Counted from the stretch's first letter, positions 25,020 to 37,673 are shown. The stretch: 64,000 nucleotides of DNA from Glandiceps talaboti (GCF_964340395.1 NC_135552.1:1761517-1825516); one strand, 5' to 3'. The notes: a model not told the origin generated them from the sequence alone. Made by a program: numbers and translations.

Positions 25020-25790
25020 ATTATTCGTTAGGGAGCACTCAGCAATTACGGGGGGGGGGGCTATTTCACATTTTTGTTACCTTGGGTAAGGAAGGTTTTA
25101 TGTTGGGGATGAAAAGTCCGTGTCTGGCTCAAGTCAAACAAAATTCGGTGCACATATTCTTTAGGGTAATGGCTAGATGTCATTAGGCTTTCTTAAACAG
25201 CCATGATTATTAATGAGCGATTTAAATACTTTAAGTTTTTGCTAATTACGTTACAACTGTAAACTGTTGGAAACTCTTGTTACAGTTTGAACTATCCCAA
25301 TTTGAATATTGACCCAACGATCTAAATGTCGCACACCACGATAAATAAACCACATCTGTGGGCAATCTTGCTGGAGAATTCGCCAAGATAAATCCACACC
25401 ACCTCTTCTTTGATCAAAATTGAAAATCTTTCAAATCTTTCGATACTGAGGAGCGAGTTTGCTGCCAGAACGCAGTGCATTTATTAACAGAATGACGACA
25501 ATGCAAATGAGAAAGTAAATGTTGTTACTTTGGGCTTTGTACTCAGTGCTTGGCTTGGATCAATTTTTCCCCAATTTTCCGACTTTGATTGGCTTTGTTC
25601 TAAACTTTTCAATGCGTATGTTATGAGGGTTTGAAGTTTGTTTATTATTTGCCGTTGAAACTAGTGTGTATCCAGGGTATGTATTAGGGGGTCGCTAAGG
25701 CCGAGTGATGTCGAGGACGGCAAGCTTTCCTGTACTGAGAATAACTAGAAAGCATTTGAACAACTTGTTTCAATTGGCAATATATGGATT
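25020..25790 (+). mobile_element. Dispersed repeat R3, copy
   Basis: It starts with GGGAGCACTCAGCAATTACG and an 11-base G run (25050-25060), then ACCTTGGGTAAGGAAGGT. It continues with AGGGTAATGGCTAGA and ends with GGCAAGCTTTCCTGTACTGAGAATA and GCATTTGAACAAC. The same order of landmarks occurs at 49.73-50.38 kb. No ORF. Confidence 0.65.
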
Positions 25791-25885
25791 GAAACCCTTA
25801 GTTTTGTAACAGCTATTCTATCAAAAGTGTTTCTAACAACAGATAAATATTTTTCACGTTGAAAAGTTAACTTAATTTTTGAATA

Positions 25886-25901
25886 AACATACATACATAC
25901 A

Positions 25902-25934
<33 letters not shown>

Positions 25935-26202
25935 TGCATTACATACATACATACATACATACATCTATTACATTACATACATACATGTATTACCTACATT
26001 ACATAGATACACAAATACATACACACATACATACATACATACATACATACATACATACATAGAAATGCATAAGGAACTAATAAACCAGTCCGTATATATA
26101 GCTGTTAAATCCGACGTTTCGAATAAATATTCTTTTTCAAAGGAAAAATTGGCGAGACAGAGAAATGCCAGGTGAAAACCCGAACATTTCTATTTTTTAT
26201 TT

Positions 26203-26234
<32 letters not shown>

Positions 26235-26236
26235 CA

Positions 26237-26267
<31 letters not shown>

Positions 26268-26282
26268 CATACATACATACGA
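25886..26282. repeat. (ACAT)n microsatellite cluster
   Basis: Pure ACAT/CATA tetranucleotide runs at 25886-26062 (with short interruptions such as ATTGCATT) and again at 26211-26282. They are separated by about 150 bases of unrelated sequence. Confidence 0.95.
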
Positions 26283-27120
26283 CTGCAATTCGTAATGTTA
26301 AAAGCTCCATTAAAAATAAGGAAATAAATGGTTAAAATTCCGTTGGTTGGTTTGTTTATTTACCATCATGTTATTTAGTCGCTAATGTCTACTTGTGCTA
26401 TCGCCTCACGTCATCCCTAAGGTGACGGTAATTAGCATTCTTTCGATTCACTTTATGACAATTAAATAAATCAAAATACAATTAATCTTAGGAATGTGTA
26501 TAATATGATGAAATAGCAAATACTGCAATGTAGGACAGTCAATTTACAATGCACAGTCCACATTCCATTGCATTAGGTTTCACTACGTTTATTGAAGATG
26601 GTAATGGTAGTGAAGAAATGCACTAAAACATGTAGACAATACTAGGCGATAAAGGAATCGATCCTGAAATAAATCCATATTTCTCTCTGTCTATTCAAAT
26701 CTATAGATTTGAATTAGCAGTTCACCGAGTAAATGCCGAACTCCCAGCCAACAGCGATCACCAGTTTTTAATACCATACACGGTTTGTATATACTAGTAT
26801 ATCGCAGTATTTTTCAACGGTGGATAGCATCGACAGCTGTTACCATAGAAACGACAAAATTTAGCGCCGCGTCATATATGCTGCCGCGGGTGACATTGTT
26901 TCATTTGAAGGGAGCCGTAAACGTAAGAAAATTGTGGAAATTTGTAATAACACATGGTCCTTCCTTCCACAATAAAATGGTTTATCTAAAACACTAAATC
27001 CAAGATTGCAAAATCGTCACGTCCAACGAAAGTAGATTCTTCAAGCAATACATCAATTGATTGATAAACTAATTAATCGAATAATTAGCCAAGTTATCAA
27101 GTTTTCAATCAATCAGCATA
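26283..27120. other. Non-coding, nothing firm
   Basis: No supported gene. It includes GTTACCATAGAAACG at 26839-26853 (X-box-like), next to a CG-containing stretch (AGCGCCGCGTC, TGCCGCGGGTGAC) that could be regulatory. Confidence 0.4.
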
Positions 27121-27184
27121 TTATGTATGTATGTATGTATGTATGTATGTATGTATGTATGTATGTATGTATGTATGTATGTAT
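27121..27184. repeat. (ATGT)n microsatellite
   Basis: An uninterrupted tetranucleotide array of about 16 units, complementary in motif to the ACAT arrays 1 kb upstream. Confidence 0.95.
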
Positions 27185-27655
27185 TATTTCTTTTTGTAAA
27201 TATCAGGTTGTCTTGCAAAGTTTTTATATCTTTCTGCCTGTCTTGCTATCTATTCAAGTACATTCATCGTCTATCTCAACTTTCAATTCATCAATATTCA
27301 CTAGTCTCACTGTCCGACTTCGGCTTATCTTTGCAAGATGTCGTACAGTCCATATTATTCCAGATCACTGTCGAGGTCAGTCTTAAGTGTGAAATGAAAG
27401 TAAATATTTACCACAGAGCATATGTACCAATACCCGATGAGTTGTGCTGTTTTTAACCCTGAGATTATCAACAATGGCATCCTTGTTTTTAGTTGTCCTG
27501 CATCTAGGCCGAGTACACATTAACATTATTTCTATGACTGGTTTACGTTAGTTAAATACTAGATGTGGATGTCTAATACAAAAAGGAAAACATAACAAGG
27601 TGTCACTTTGCCCTTCACAATTTACGTTTACCCGAAACAAGATATCAACTTCCTA

Positions 27656-27936
27656 ATGCCTGTCGACAACATCAATGATACCTTGATCCCTTCAAATGCC
27701 TGTCGACAACATCAATGATACCTTGATCCCTTCAAATGCCTGTCGACAACATCAATGATACCTTGATCCCTTCAAATGCCTGTCGACAACATCAATGATA
27801 CCTTGATCCCTTCAAATGCCTGTCGACAACATCAATGATACCTTGATCCCTTCAAATGCCTGTCGACAACATCAATGATACCTTGATCCCTTCAAATGCC
27901 TGTCGACAACATCAATGATACCTTGATCCCTTCAAA
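27656..27936. repeat. 40-bp minisatellite, 7 copies, identical
   Basis: TGTCGACAAC begins at 27661, 27701, 27741, 27781, 27821, 27861 and 27901. I see no differences between copies. This implies very recent amplification or an assembly or collapse effect. Confidence 0.95.
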
Positions 27937-29437
27937 CTTCGCTGATCATCTGATTAAACGAAAATCTTATTTAGGGACCGGTCAGTTTCTTCGGCCGGGG
28001 GAGAGGTAATGGATCACCCTGTTTTTGAAATTGGCAGTAGGGAGGGGGGGGGGGTCATACTGTTTTGAAAATTGTGGATGGGGGGGGGGTCATTGTGTGT
28101 TGGATTGTGATGGGAGTAAAAAAATCCTTTTCTACAATGGCATATAGCCTTGTCTGAAATGCGGTACGTGTAAATATTTGTTCTTGTCCCTATTTCTTAC
28201 ATCAATTCTTTAATATTACTTCACATAAGAGTTCAGACATAACTATACATATACATATACATTGTATAATTACCTAGCTACCACTCTACTTACAGAACAT
28301 GTCATGTGTATGCATGGCTATTTCACAATCATATGCTTCACTTACATTGCACTTTGGGGCAAAAGTGAATTTGAAGGTTTCGTAATGGTAATTCTTCATG
28401 GCTAGTTCTTACTCGTCAGTATGAACTTGTCAGAAGGGATTAATACATTTTCTATTTTGGACACTACATGTTATTGACACTACAAATCACTACATCTCAT
28501 CAGATTCCAGTTCTATTGTACACTAGGTATGACCACCTAAAGTTCTTTAACATACCAGTGACTTTAGCATACATGCAATATTAAAGCTCCTATACTAATG
28601 TTACAGGCCCATTTTTATGTGACATGGGAAATTCATTTTAAATTTACATTTACGTTAGCTCTTCCCCTACCTTTTACTGCCGAGATGCTATTAAACTTTA
28701 TTTCAAAAATATTTCAAACCTACGTAGTTGCTTTTTACATGTTTTTATTTTATATGCTGGTGTAAAGCTTGGAAATTACTGTCTGAAAGGGTCTGAATAG
28801 TCTCAAAATTGACTTTTCAGAGTAAAAACCTCCAGGGCTTCTAGGGGGAGACTCCATAGGACACCCACATGCAGTAGACATATTCTAGTCTCAAGCTCTT
28901 CCCCCTACCTCTTACTGTCAAGATCCTATCAAACTATATTTCAAAAATATTTCAACCCTATGTAGTTGCTTTTTACATGTTGGTGCTGTCTTGTAAAGCT
29001 TGGAAATTATTGTCTGAAAGTGTCTGAATAATCTCAAAATTGATGTATGTACCAATTTAAGTGCAATTTGAAGTTTGCATTCTTAAGAAATACCTAATTA
29101 CCGAAAATCATTAATTATGCGATTTAGTCATTAAAATTAAAAACTCTTAACAGGCTTTAGAGGATATGTGCTTTGTCATGGTTGATATATGTACCATATT
29201 ATATGAATTTCAAACTTTAAAGATAAAGCCTAATTACCGAAAGTCATTAATTATGCAAATTATTCATTAAAACTGTAAGCTTTATAGGACATATGGAAGA
29301 TTTATTTCACCTTTGCATCGGTACAAAAAGAACAATAAAATAGAATAAAATAGACAGATCAGGTAACGAATAACTACACAACATAACAATACAAAATCAA
29401 CATGAAACAGTAATGGCACTCCACTATCTTATTACTA
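27937..29437. other. Non-coding with a diverged tandem duplication
   Basis: About 28657-28815 is repeated at about 28893-29044: CTCTTCCCCTACC, TTTCAAAAATATTTCAA, ACGTAGTTGCTTTTTACATG and GTAAAGCTTGGAAATTA recur in order. G runs lie at 28042-28054 and 28080-28089. From 29040 to 29290 there is sequence related to repeat R3 (ATTAATTATGCAAATTATTCATTAAAACTGTAAGC). No gene seen. Confidence 0.55.
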
Positions 29438-31145
29438 AGATTTAAGTAACAGTGACAATGGACTTCAAGGCCCATATAATTAGAGATTTCTCTACAGATA
29501 GACAAAGGTTTAAGTAACAGTGACAATGGACTTCAAGGCCCATATAATTAGAGATTTCTCTACAGATAGACAAAGGTTTAAGTAACAGTGACAATGGACT
29601 TCAAGGCCCATATAATTAGAGATTTCTCTACAGATAGACAAAGGTTTAAGTAACAGTGACAATGGACTTCAAGGCCCATATAATTAGAGATTTCTCTACA
29701 GATAGACAAAGGTTTAAGTAACAGTGACAATGGACTTCAAGGCCCATATAATTAGAGATTTCTCTACAGATAGACGAAGGTTTAAGTAACAGTGACAATG
29801 GACTTCAAGGCCCATATAATTAGAGATTTCTCTACAGATAGACAAATATTTAAGTAACAGTGACAATGGACTTCAAGGCCCATATAATTAGAGATTTCTC
29901 TACAGATAGACAAAGATTTAAGTAACAGTGACAATGGACTTCAAGGCCCATATAATTAGAGATTTCTCTACAGATAGACGAAGGTTTAAGTAACAGTGAC
30001 AATGGACTTCAAGGCCCATATAATTAGAGATTTCTCTACAGATAGACAAAGATTTAAGTAACAGTGACAATGGACTTCAAGGCCCATATAATTAGAGATT
30101 TCTCTACAGATAGACAAAGATTTAAGTAACAGTGACAATGGACTTCAGGGCCCATATAATTAGAGATTTCTCTACAGATAGACAAAGATTTAAGTAACAG
30201 TGACAATGGACTTCAGGGCCCATATAATTAGAGATTTCTCTACAGATAGACAAAGATTTAAGTAACAGTGACAATGGACTTCAGGGCCCATATAATTAGA
30301 GATTTCTCTACAGATAGACAAATATTTAAGTAACAGTGACAATGGACTTCAGGGCCCATATAATTAGAGATTTCTCTACAGATAGACAAAGATTTAAGTA
30401 ACAGTGACAATGGACTTCAAGGCCCATATAATTAGAGATTTCTCTACAGATAGACAAATATTTAAGTAACAGTGACAATGGACTTCAAGGCCCATATAAT
30501 TAGAGATTTCTCTACAGATAGACAAATATTTAAGTAACAGTGACAATGGACTTCAAGGCCCATATAATTAGAGATTTCTCTACAGATAGACAAAGATTTA
30601 AGTAACAGTGACAATGGACTTCAAGGCACATATAATTAGAGATTTCTCTACAGATAGACAAAGATTTAAGTAACAGTGACAATGGACTTCAAGGCACATA
30701 TAATTAGAGATTTCTCTACAGATAGACAAAGGTTTAAGTAACAGTGACAATGGACTTCAAGGCCCATATAATTAGAGATTTCTCTACAGATAGACAAAGA
30801 TTTAAGTAACAGTGACAATGGACTTCAAGGCCCATATAATTAGAGATTTCTCTACAGATAGACTAAGATTTAAGTAACAGTGACAATGGACTTCAAGGCC
30901 CATATAATTAGAGATTTCTCTACAGATAGACTAAGATTTAAGTAACAGTGACAATGGACTTCAAGGCCCATATAATTAGAGATTTCTCTACAGATAGACA
31001 AAGGTTTAAGTAACAGTGACAATGGACTTCAGGGCCCATATAATTAGAGATTTCTCTACAGATAGACTAAGATTTAAGTAACAGTGACAATGGACTTCAG
31101 GGCCCATATAATTAGAGATTTCTCTACAGATAGACAAAGATTTTG
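29438..31145. repeat. 68-bp minisatellite, 25 copies
   Basis: GACTTCAAGG lies at 29461 and 29529, and the last copy is at 31093, exactly 24 x 68 bases later, so no unit carries an indel. The unit contains TTTAAGTAACAGTGACAATGG and the near-palindrome AGAGATTTCTCT. Variation is limited to a few sites (AAGG or AGGG before CCCA; CAAAGA, CAAAGG, CAAATA or CTAAGA at the joint). Runs of identical variants show local duplication. Confidence 0.97.
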
Positions 31146-32217
31146 CGAGGAGAAATCTCACATAATGTGGTTCTTAAACCTTCATATGTAAATACTTAGC
31201 CAGCAGGGTCACCCCCCCCCCCCCACCTTTATTTGGGGGAAAAAAGCATCATCATAATGGTTGGTGAGGAAGGTGTGTCCCCCTCCAAATTTGAACATTT
31301 TGCTGAAAATATTGACCTGTAGGAAGACATTTCGAGGCATGCAATATCAAACCATACACATAAGAGGAATGGAATGGAATACATTAAATACTGTAATGTA
31401 GTTTTCAATACACCAATTTTACTCTCAACTTACAGTTTGTGCGACTGTTGTCCACATTTAACGCTATACATGTAACGTAGTTTACATACATACAGAGAGA
31501 TATTAAGGCACACACACACACATAACTCATGATCAAAGCCTGGGATTAAAGATATGGAAGGCAAACAAAGTGCATAGCTAGTGTAGTTTCAGTATTTTAT
31601 AAATGTACAAGTTAGGTTGAACGTTGTATGAGGGCACCCGGTCATGGCATACCTTACAGACTAGGTAAACGACTGCTGCTTCTGAGGTTTGATTTTGTTC
31701 AAATAGTCAACTTTATTTTACTCTTCTGTGATATTATCTGCCTCTGCGTTTCCGTCATTAGGGAGCATTCAGTAATTATAGGTCGAGGAGGGCTGGGTGA
31801 ATTAGGAGTTGGACCATTTTCACAAATCAGTTCTTGGGGGTCACAGTTTACTTTGAATTGTTGTACATGTATTGTCTAACTTTGCGAACTTGTGTGATTT
31901 TAGCATCCCATTGCTCTAGTCAGTTAAGCCCAGCCAGAGAGATCCAAATACAGGTATTGGCTAATGCAGTGCATTCACACAAATTCACCGTGGTGGTGTT
32001 TAATAATAATAGTGGATAATGGGAAATAACCAATGCCTTTAAAACTGTTAGTGTGGTGGCAGTAGTTGGATTAAGTCATGTGTTGGGTCAACAGCCACTG
32101 CACCATCTGTAGTGACTACTGGTATGTACATTCAACTGGCTGCAATAGTTGGGTAACCTCCATGAAAACTCCAAGCATTTAATAAGTTCTCAGCAGGTGT
32201 ACATGCACACATAATAT
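31146..32217. other. Non-coding, nothing firm
   Basis: A C run lies at 31211-31224. GGGAGCATTCAGTAATTATAGG at 31762 resembles the head of the R3 copy at 25031. A short (CA)n tract is at 31509-31522. No supported gene. Confidence 0.45.
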
Positions 32218-33392
32218 AAAAATAGCGCAAATATTGCGTTGCCGCACAACTTCATGTTCAGGGCGATGATAGATATATAATTTTTTGAAGATTTAAAGTT
32301 GTAACAAAAACAAAATTGTCATACCTAATTTCCATCATCATAATCCAGCCATCCTATGTTGGAAGTGTACAAGACAAGTATAGCAACATCCTAATCAAAC
32401 TTTAAAGGGATGTGTCTACAAGGTTTTGTACTTCTTTATTTTTTAAAATCAATTTGGAACCAAGTCATACCAATGTAACATGTTTAACTTTCTTGGTTGT
32501 CTTATTGTAATATTTTAAACACAAGCTACATTCAGTTTATATGGGTAGGTGATGAAACAGCTGTCTTACAACATATTACATAATCAAGTCATAAACCAAA
32601 CTGGCCATGCTACAGGCTTTACCACCAGAGGAAATAGTAAAGTAAACATTATAGTTAATTAACAATGTACTGTTCTCACTGTGTCAGCTATAATGAGGAC
32701 AAATCTACACATTCTCAACAAAGTTAAGCTCAATCTACTGGGTAATTTCAGAGTTGAAGATTTTTGAGGAAAAGCAATGATATAGAATAACACTTCTAGA
32801 AACATCTCACCAAGTTTCAAACTCATTCACTTAGTACTTTTTGAGATATAAGTTTTTGACCAAAATTCACATTTTTACACCTTAATTCCATATCACTCAT
32901 GGAATCATGGTATGCGTAACATATCTTCGTCCATACATCCCTAAATGCATTTCCATTAAATTTCAGCCCAATCTGCTCAGTGGTTTTGGAATTATAGATT
33001 TTTAACCAAAAAGACACATTTTTAGCCCTAATTTGCATATCACTGATGTATCATCCCGTCATGGACAAATCTTACTTTACATCCCCTTAAGAATGTTCCC
33101 ACCAAATTTCGCACCAATCTGCCCAGTAGTTTCTGAGTTTAAGTTTTTTGCCCAAAAATCACATTTTTTGACCCAAATCACACATTTGTGATGCGATCAT
33201 TTTGATTTGAACAATTTCCCAACTAGACACCCAAGGTAATGGACCCACCAAATATCATGGCAATCGGTTCTGCAGTTTTTGAGTTTAAGTTGTTTACACA
33301 CATACACACACACAGACAGACAGACAGACAGACAGACAGACGCCGGGCGATCCCTATAGCACTACTGAACCTCAGTTCAGTTGTGCTAAAAA
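32218..33392 (+). mobile_element. Dispersed repeat R1, copy b
   Basis: The 5' end AATAGCGCAAATATTGCGTT is followed by GCCGCACAACTTC; the 3' end is TTCAGTTGTGCTAA. The second half carries subrepeats of about 140 bp around TTTTTGACCAAAA, CCTTAATT and CATATCACTCATGG. Near the 3' end there is a (CA)n/(GACA)n microsatellite (33296-33342) and then the small stem ACTGAA/TTCAGT, just before the terminal CTAA. The interior at 32280-32700 is not shared with other copies and may be an insertion. Confidence 0.6.
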
Positions 33393-33421
33393 CAATAATG
33401 CACAAGTCATTGAAAATGACA

Positions 33422-34051
33422 TAGTCCCCGCTATGATTGGATTGTAAGGAACTGGCAGTTTATGTCGTCATTTTCAAACCTGGTTAATGTTGTTTGGCCT
33501 CATATGGTTGTTTTTGATATCACTAATCTGTTCAAGCATGTCTGAGTTATGGCTTTGGACATGAAAACTGAGCCAACAAATTGGCTGCCAGGCAGCCATA
33601 TCGGATTGTATCACGACGAAAATGGATATGCACATGTATGTCATAGAACACTGTGCTAATACCAACTTTGAATGAGATCTGTTCAAGCATGTCTGAGTTA
33701 TGGCTTTGGACATGGAAAATTCGCAAACAAAATGGCTGCCAGGTAGCCATATTGGATCCTATCATGACAACAATGAATATACACATGTATGTCATAGAAC
33801 ACTGTGCTAATACCAAATGAGATCTGTTCAAGCACGTGTGAGTTATGGCTTTGGACAGGGACAATTCGCAAACAAAATGGCTGCTAGGTGGCCATATTGG
33901 ATCGTATCATAAAACAAATTGACGTGCATATGTATGTTGCCCTGTACCACGTTTGAAAAAAATTGGTCCAGGCATCTCCAAGAAACAGCGACGGATGGAC
34001 AGATGCAACCCAATCCATAAGTCCCATCCGGACTTTGTCCGACGGGAACTA
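33422..34051 (+). mobile_element. Repeat R2, copy a, with internal tandem units
   Basis: It begins TAGTCCCCGCTATGATTGG and ends GGACTTTGTCCGACGGGAACTA. Inside are about three tandem units of about 150 bp around TCTGAGTTATGGCTTTGGACA, AAAATGGCTGCCAGG and CACATGTATGTCATAGAACACTG. The ending is a hairpin-forming sequence followed by CTAA. No ORF is supported. Confidence 0.75.
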
Positions 34052-34365
34052 ACAAACACACATCTATATACATATAAACAAAAACACCTCCTACACACAC
34101 ACACACACACACACATGCATACACAATCATGTACATACATGTATGTACACATACATACATACACACAATCATACATATATACATACATACATACATACAT
34201 ACATACATAGACACATACACATGTACACACACACACACACACACATACACATACAATATGCAAAAGATACACATAGTACACAAGAGAAAGGGTTTGATCA
34301 AATGTCATTCCATACATAATACACAAAAAGCACAGTCCATTATGAACAAGTCATTGATAATGACA
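34052..34365. repeat. CA/CATA microsatellite cluster between two R2 copies
   Basis: Mixed (CA)n and (CATA)n tracts at about 34094-34250, then a short unique stretch up to the next R2 head. The predicted frames here (HTHT, VCVC) are artefacts. Confidence 0.9.
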
Positions 34366-35228
34366 TAGTCCCCGCTATAATTGGGTTTTAAGGAATTATC
34401 ACTACTCTGATCACGCAACAACATTTGTGAACCTAAAACAAACAGACTTAGATATGTTGTGTGTGCTTGTTGGACATGGAATATGCCTCCAACAATAAAG
34501 GATTGGTTGAGTATGGGGGATCATATCATGATGAAAATGGAGTCTGAGTTATGGCTTTGGACATGGAAAATTCACAAACAAAAATATTGGATCGTATCAC
34601 GACGAAAATGGATATGCACATGTATGTCATAGAACACTGTCCTAATACCAACTTTAAATGAGATCTGTTCAAGCATGTCCGAGTTATGGCTTTGGACATG
34701 AAAATTCGCAAACAAAATGGCTGCCAGGCAGCCATATTGGATAGTATCACAACGAAAATGGATATGCACATGTATGTCATAGAACACTGTCCTAATACCA
34801 ACTTTGAATGAGATCTGTTAAAGCATGTCTGAGTTATGGCTTTGGACATGAAAATTCACAAACAAAATGGCTGCTAGGCGGCCATATTGGATCGTATCAT
34901 GACAACAATGAATATGCACATGTATGTCATAGAACACTGTCCTAATACCAACTTTGAATGAGATCTGTTAAAGCATGTCTGAGTTATGGCTTTAGACAGG
35001 GAAAATTCGCAAACAAAATGGTTGCTAGGCGGCCATATTGGATCGTATCATAAAACAAATTGACGTGCATATGTATGCCATAGTATGTTGCCCCTGTACC
35101 AAGTTTGAAAAAAATCGGTCCAGGCATCTCCAAGAAACAGCTGCGGACGGACGGACGGACGGACACACGGACGCACAGACGGAACCCAATCTATAAGTCC
35201 CCGTTCCGGACTTCGTCCGCGGGGACTA
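34366..35228 (+). mobile_element. Repeat R2, copy b, with 151-bp internal tandem units
   Basis: Same head (TAGTCCCCGCTATAATTGG). The tail is AAGTCCCCGTTCCGGACTTC, then GTCCGCGGGGACTA. Internal units start at about 34541, 34677, 34828 and 34979; the last spacing is 151 bases. The head and the last ten bases are inverted repeats (TAGTCCCCGC / GCGGGGACTA). The tail alone also forms a hairpin. Confidence 0.8.
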
Positions 35229-36122
35229 AAAAATAGTGCCAATGGCATTGTAGCACAACTGTACACTTTTCTGTTTATGTTTATATGGTTGCCTATCCTG
35301 CCCTGTTGTTATCTTTGTAATAAGCATCATTATTTCACTGTTGCTAAGGGTGAGGTCTTGATTGCTAGGGCCAGTTTTGTCAATATGTTTTGAACAATAA
35401 CTGCAGAGTAACACCTTAAGAAACAACTACACCAAGTTTAAGCCCCATTCCCTATGTACTTTTCAAGATACAAGTTTTTGACCAAAATTTACATTTTTAG
35501 ACCTAATTTGCATATCACCGATGGGATCACCAGGTTGTGAATTCACCTCCACCTACACATCCCAGATACATCCCAATTACAATTCACCTCAATCTGTTCA
35601 GTAAGTCTGGAATTATACATTTTTAGACCTAATTTGCATATCATTGATTAAATCACCATTTTATGAACAATTATTGTGTTTACTCAGTAATACTAATATT
35701 AATCTAAACACCCCTAAGAATGTTTGACCCAATCTGCTCAGTGGTTTTGGCATTATAGATTTTTGACCAAAAAGACACATTTTAGACCTAATTTGCGTAT
35801 CACTGATGGGGTCACCATGTCATGAGAAATCCTTAATCCTACAAATGTTTCCACTAAATTTCAGACCAATCTGCCAAGTTTATGAATTTAAGTTTTCTGA
35901 CCAAAAATCACATTTTTTGACCCAAACCACCCACCTGTGACCATTTTGATCAATTTTCCAACTAGACACCCACGGTAATATACCTACCAAATACCACGGC
36001 AATCAGTTCAGTGGTTTTTTACTTTAAGTTGTGTGTGTACACACACACACAGACACATCCACACATACAGACAGACAGACTTTGCCATACCTATAGAACT
36101 TGTGTTCAGTTGTGCTAAAAAC
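35229..36122 (+). mobile_element. Dispersed repeat R1, copy c
   Basis: It begins right after R2 with AATAGTGCCAATGGCATTGTAGCACAACTGT. It holds one 'GTTGCCTATCCTGCCCTGTTG' unit and several 'CCTAATTTGCATATCACTGATGGG' units, then CCAACTAGACACCC, a (CA)n/(GACA)n tract (36035-36080) and the end TTCAGTTGTGCTAA. The terminal AGCACAACTG and CAGTTGTGCT are inverted repeats. Confidence 0.75.
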
Positions 36123-36965
36123 TGTATTTTTTATTCTTTCTCAGAATGTATAAAACACAAAATGTGACAATATAGCATAGAGAAACAGACTGGTGACATA
36201 ATGCAAGATGGCAAGCATAACCTTCAATAATTCTACCCCACAAAAATATGTGTACAATTTATTTATGCTTTTGTTGGACTTCTTGTTTGAACAATGCTAT
36301 AAGACAAACATACAGTTTTCATTTAAGCTCATTTCATATTGTTTTAAAACACTTTTTTATTTGGAAGAGAGAGACATCATCAATGTTTAGTAAGGCCAAA
36401 ATGAAAAAAAAAAAATTGTTTCTGGTCAGCATCCGCATCACTTGAATACCCAACGTGTCTGTCTTTTTTTGTTTGTTCAGCATATGTCGTCTGCAGATCT
36501 GTGGGGAAACACAAACAAAACCCTCCCTATTTCAGTGAAGACAACTGCACAGTCAGTTATGAACAAGCAAATGACATCTGGCTCACATACACACTTGCTC
36601 TAAAGTGCTAAATTAAAAGAATAATAACTGCCATAAATAGTAGACTGAGTGACAGGTTTGTTGAGAATTTAAAAAAAATCTCGTAGTCATTCCATTTTAG
36701 ACAAGCTGACCAGGAAGAATCCTTTTTTTGGCCTAATATTCCATACTAGACAGCCTCGCCGGCCTGTTGCCCATTCATACGCCACCTAGTGGTGAACATG
36801 AGAACAGTTATACTACAAAGTGATGAGCTGAGAATATTCACAATAAATCTCAACATATTGTATCTGTTCATAATATACACTTCATTTATATCAGGAGTAT
36901 ACAAATAGTGGGACTTTTATCTTTTCTCAAACACAAAGGCAGTTTAGAGCTAAATCAAGTGGAAA
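36123..36965 (-). other. Probable ACTL6A 3' UTR and flank
   Basis: No separate gene. Downstream of the ACTL6A stop on the minus strand, AATAAA hexamers occur at 36356-36361 and 36258-36263. Either would give a 3' UTR of about 0.6-0.7 kb. This part of the window also has no minisatellite. Confidence 0.4.
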
Positions 36966-37112
<147 letters not shown>

Positions 37113-37586
37113 TCAATCAATAAATTTATTAAATGCCTGTTTCCACTAGGACAGATATTAGAGGTGTTGTACAGTGAGAATGCTCAACGGAATAGATAGT
37201 AATATATATGTCTTGAAATTCTTTGTGAAGGCATTAGCTGTATAAAACAATGTATGTAAGTTCAATAGTAGTTTATTCAACAGACAAGATACAGCAAAGT
37301 GTAAAAGCACATCCACCATATCACACTAAATTATAATTAGGTTCATTGTGATCAGAGGGTTGGAGCAGTTGGCTTCATGTCACACTATTATATTTTGTGC
37401 CTTCTGTCTGTAACAACATTTCATTTTCTGAAAATCTGAATTTTGCTAAAGAAGATAAATGATGTAATATTTGTAAGGATTTATATTTGTTTAATCATAA
37501 TTTTGCCACCCACGTATAAGGCCTGTGGTATTCATTAAGTCTTACCAACCCTGCCCATAACAAAAACACTGACTAAAACAACTTAC

Positions 37587-37673
37587 CAGTGATGCAAGGA
37601 TAGATCCTCCAATCCAAGAACTAAATCTCCTTTCTGCTGTGCCAGCACTACTCATTATTTTAAGCCTCATATT
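37587..37673 (-). CDS. ACTL6A/BAF53 coding exon (8th of 9 seen)
   Basis: It is bounded by TATTTACAG and GTAAGTTG. It encodes 29 residues, ending [15 protein letters not shown], the highly conserved C-terminal actin-fold segment. Before it, [14 protein letters not shown] replaces the shorter loop of conventional actin, as in ACTL6 proteins. Phase 0 at both ends. The 540-base intron downstream separates it from the last exon. Confidence 0.95.

Noticed and set aside
24956-25186. 76-residue ORF upstream of the globin gene
   Set aside because: It lies within dispersed repeat R3 and crosses a G run.
27656-31145. Regularly spaced repeats resembling a CRISPR array
   Set aside because: Units are directly tandem with no unique spacers, and the genome is eukaryotic.
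33223-35266. Small ORFs of 60-150 residues in the R1/R2 cluster
   Set aside because: They cover microsatellites and internal tandem units and are open in several frames on both strands.
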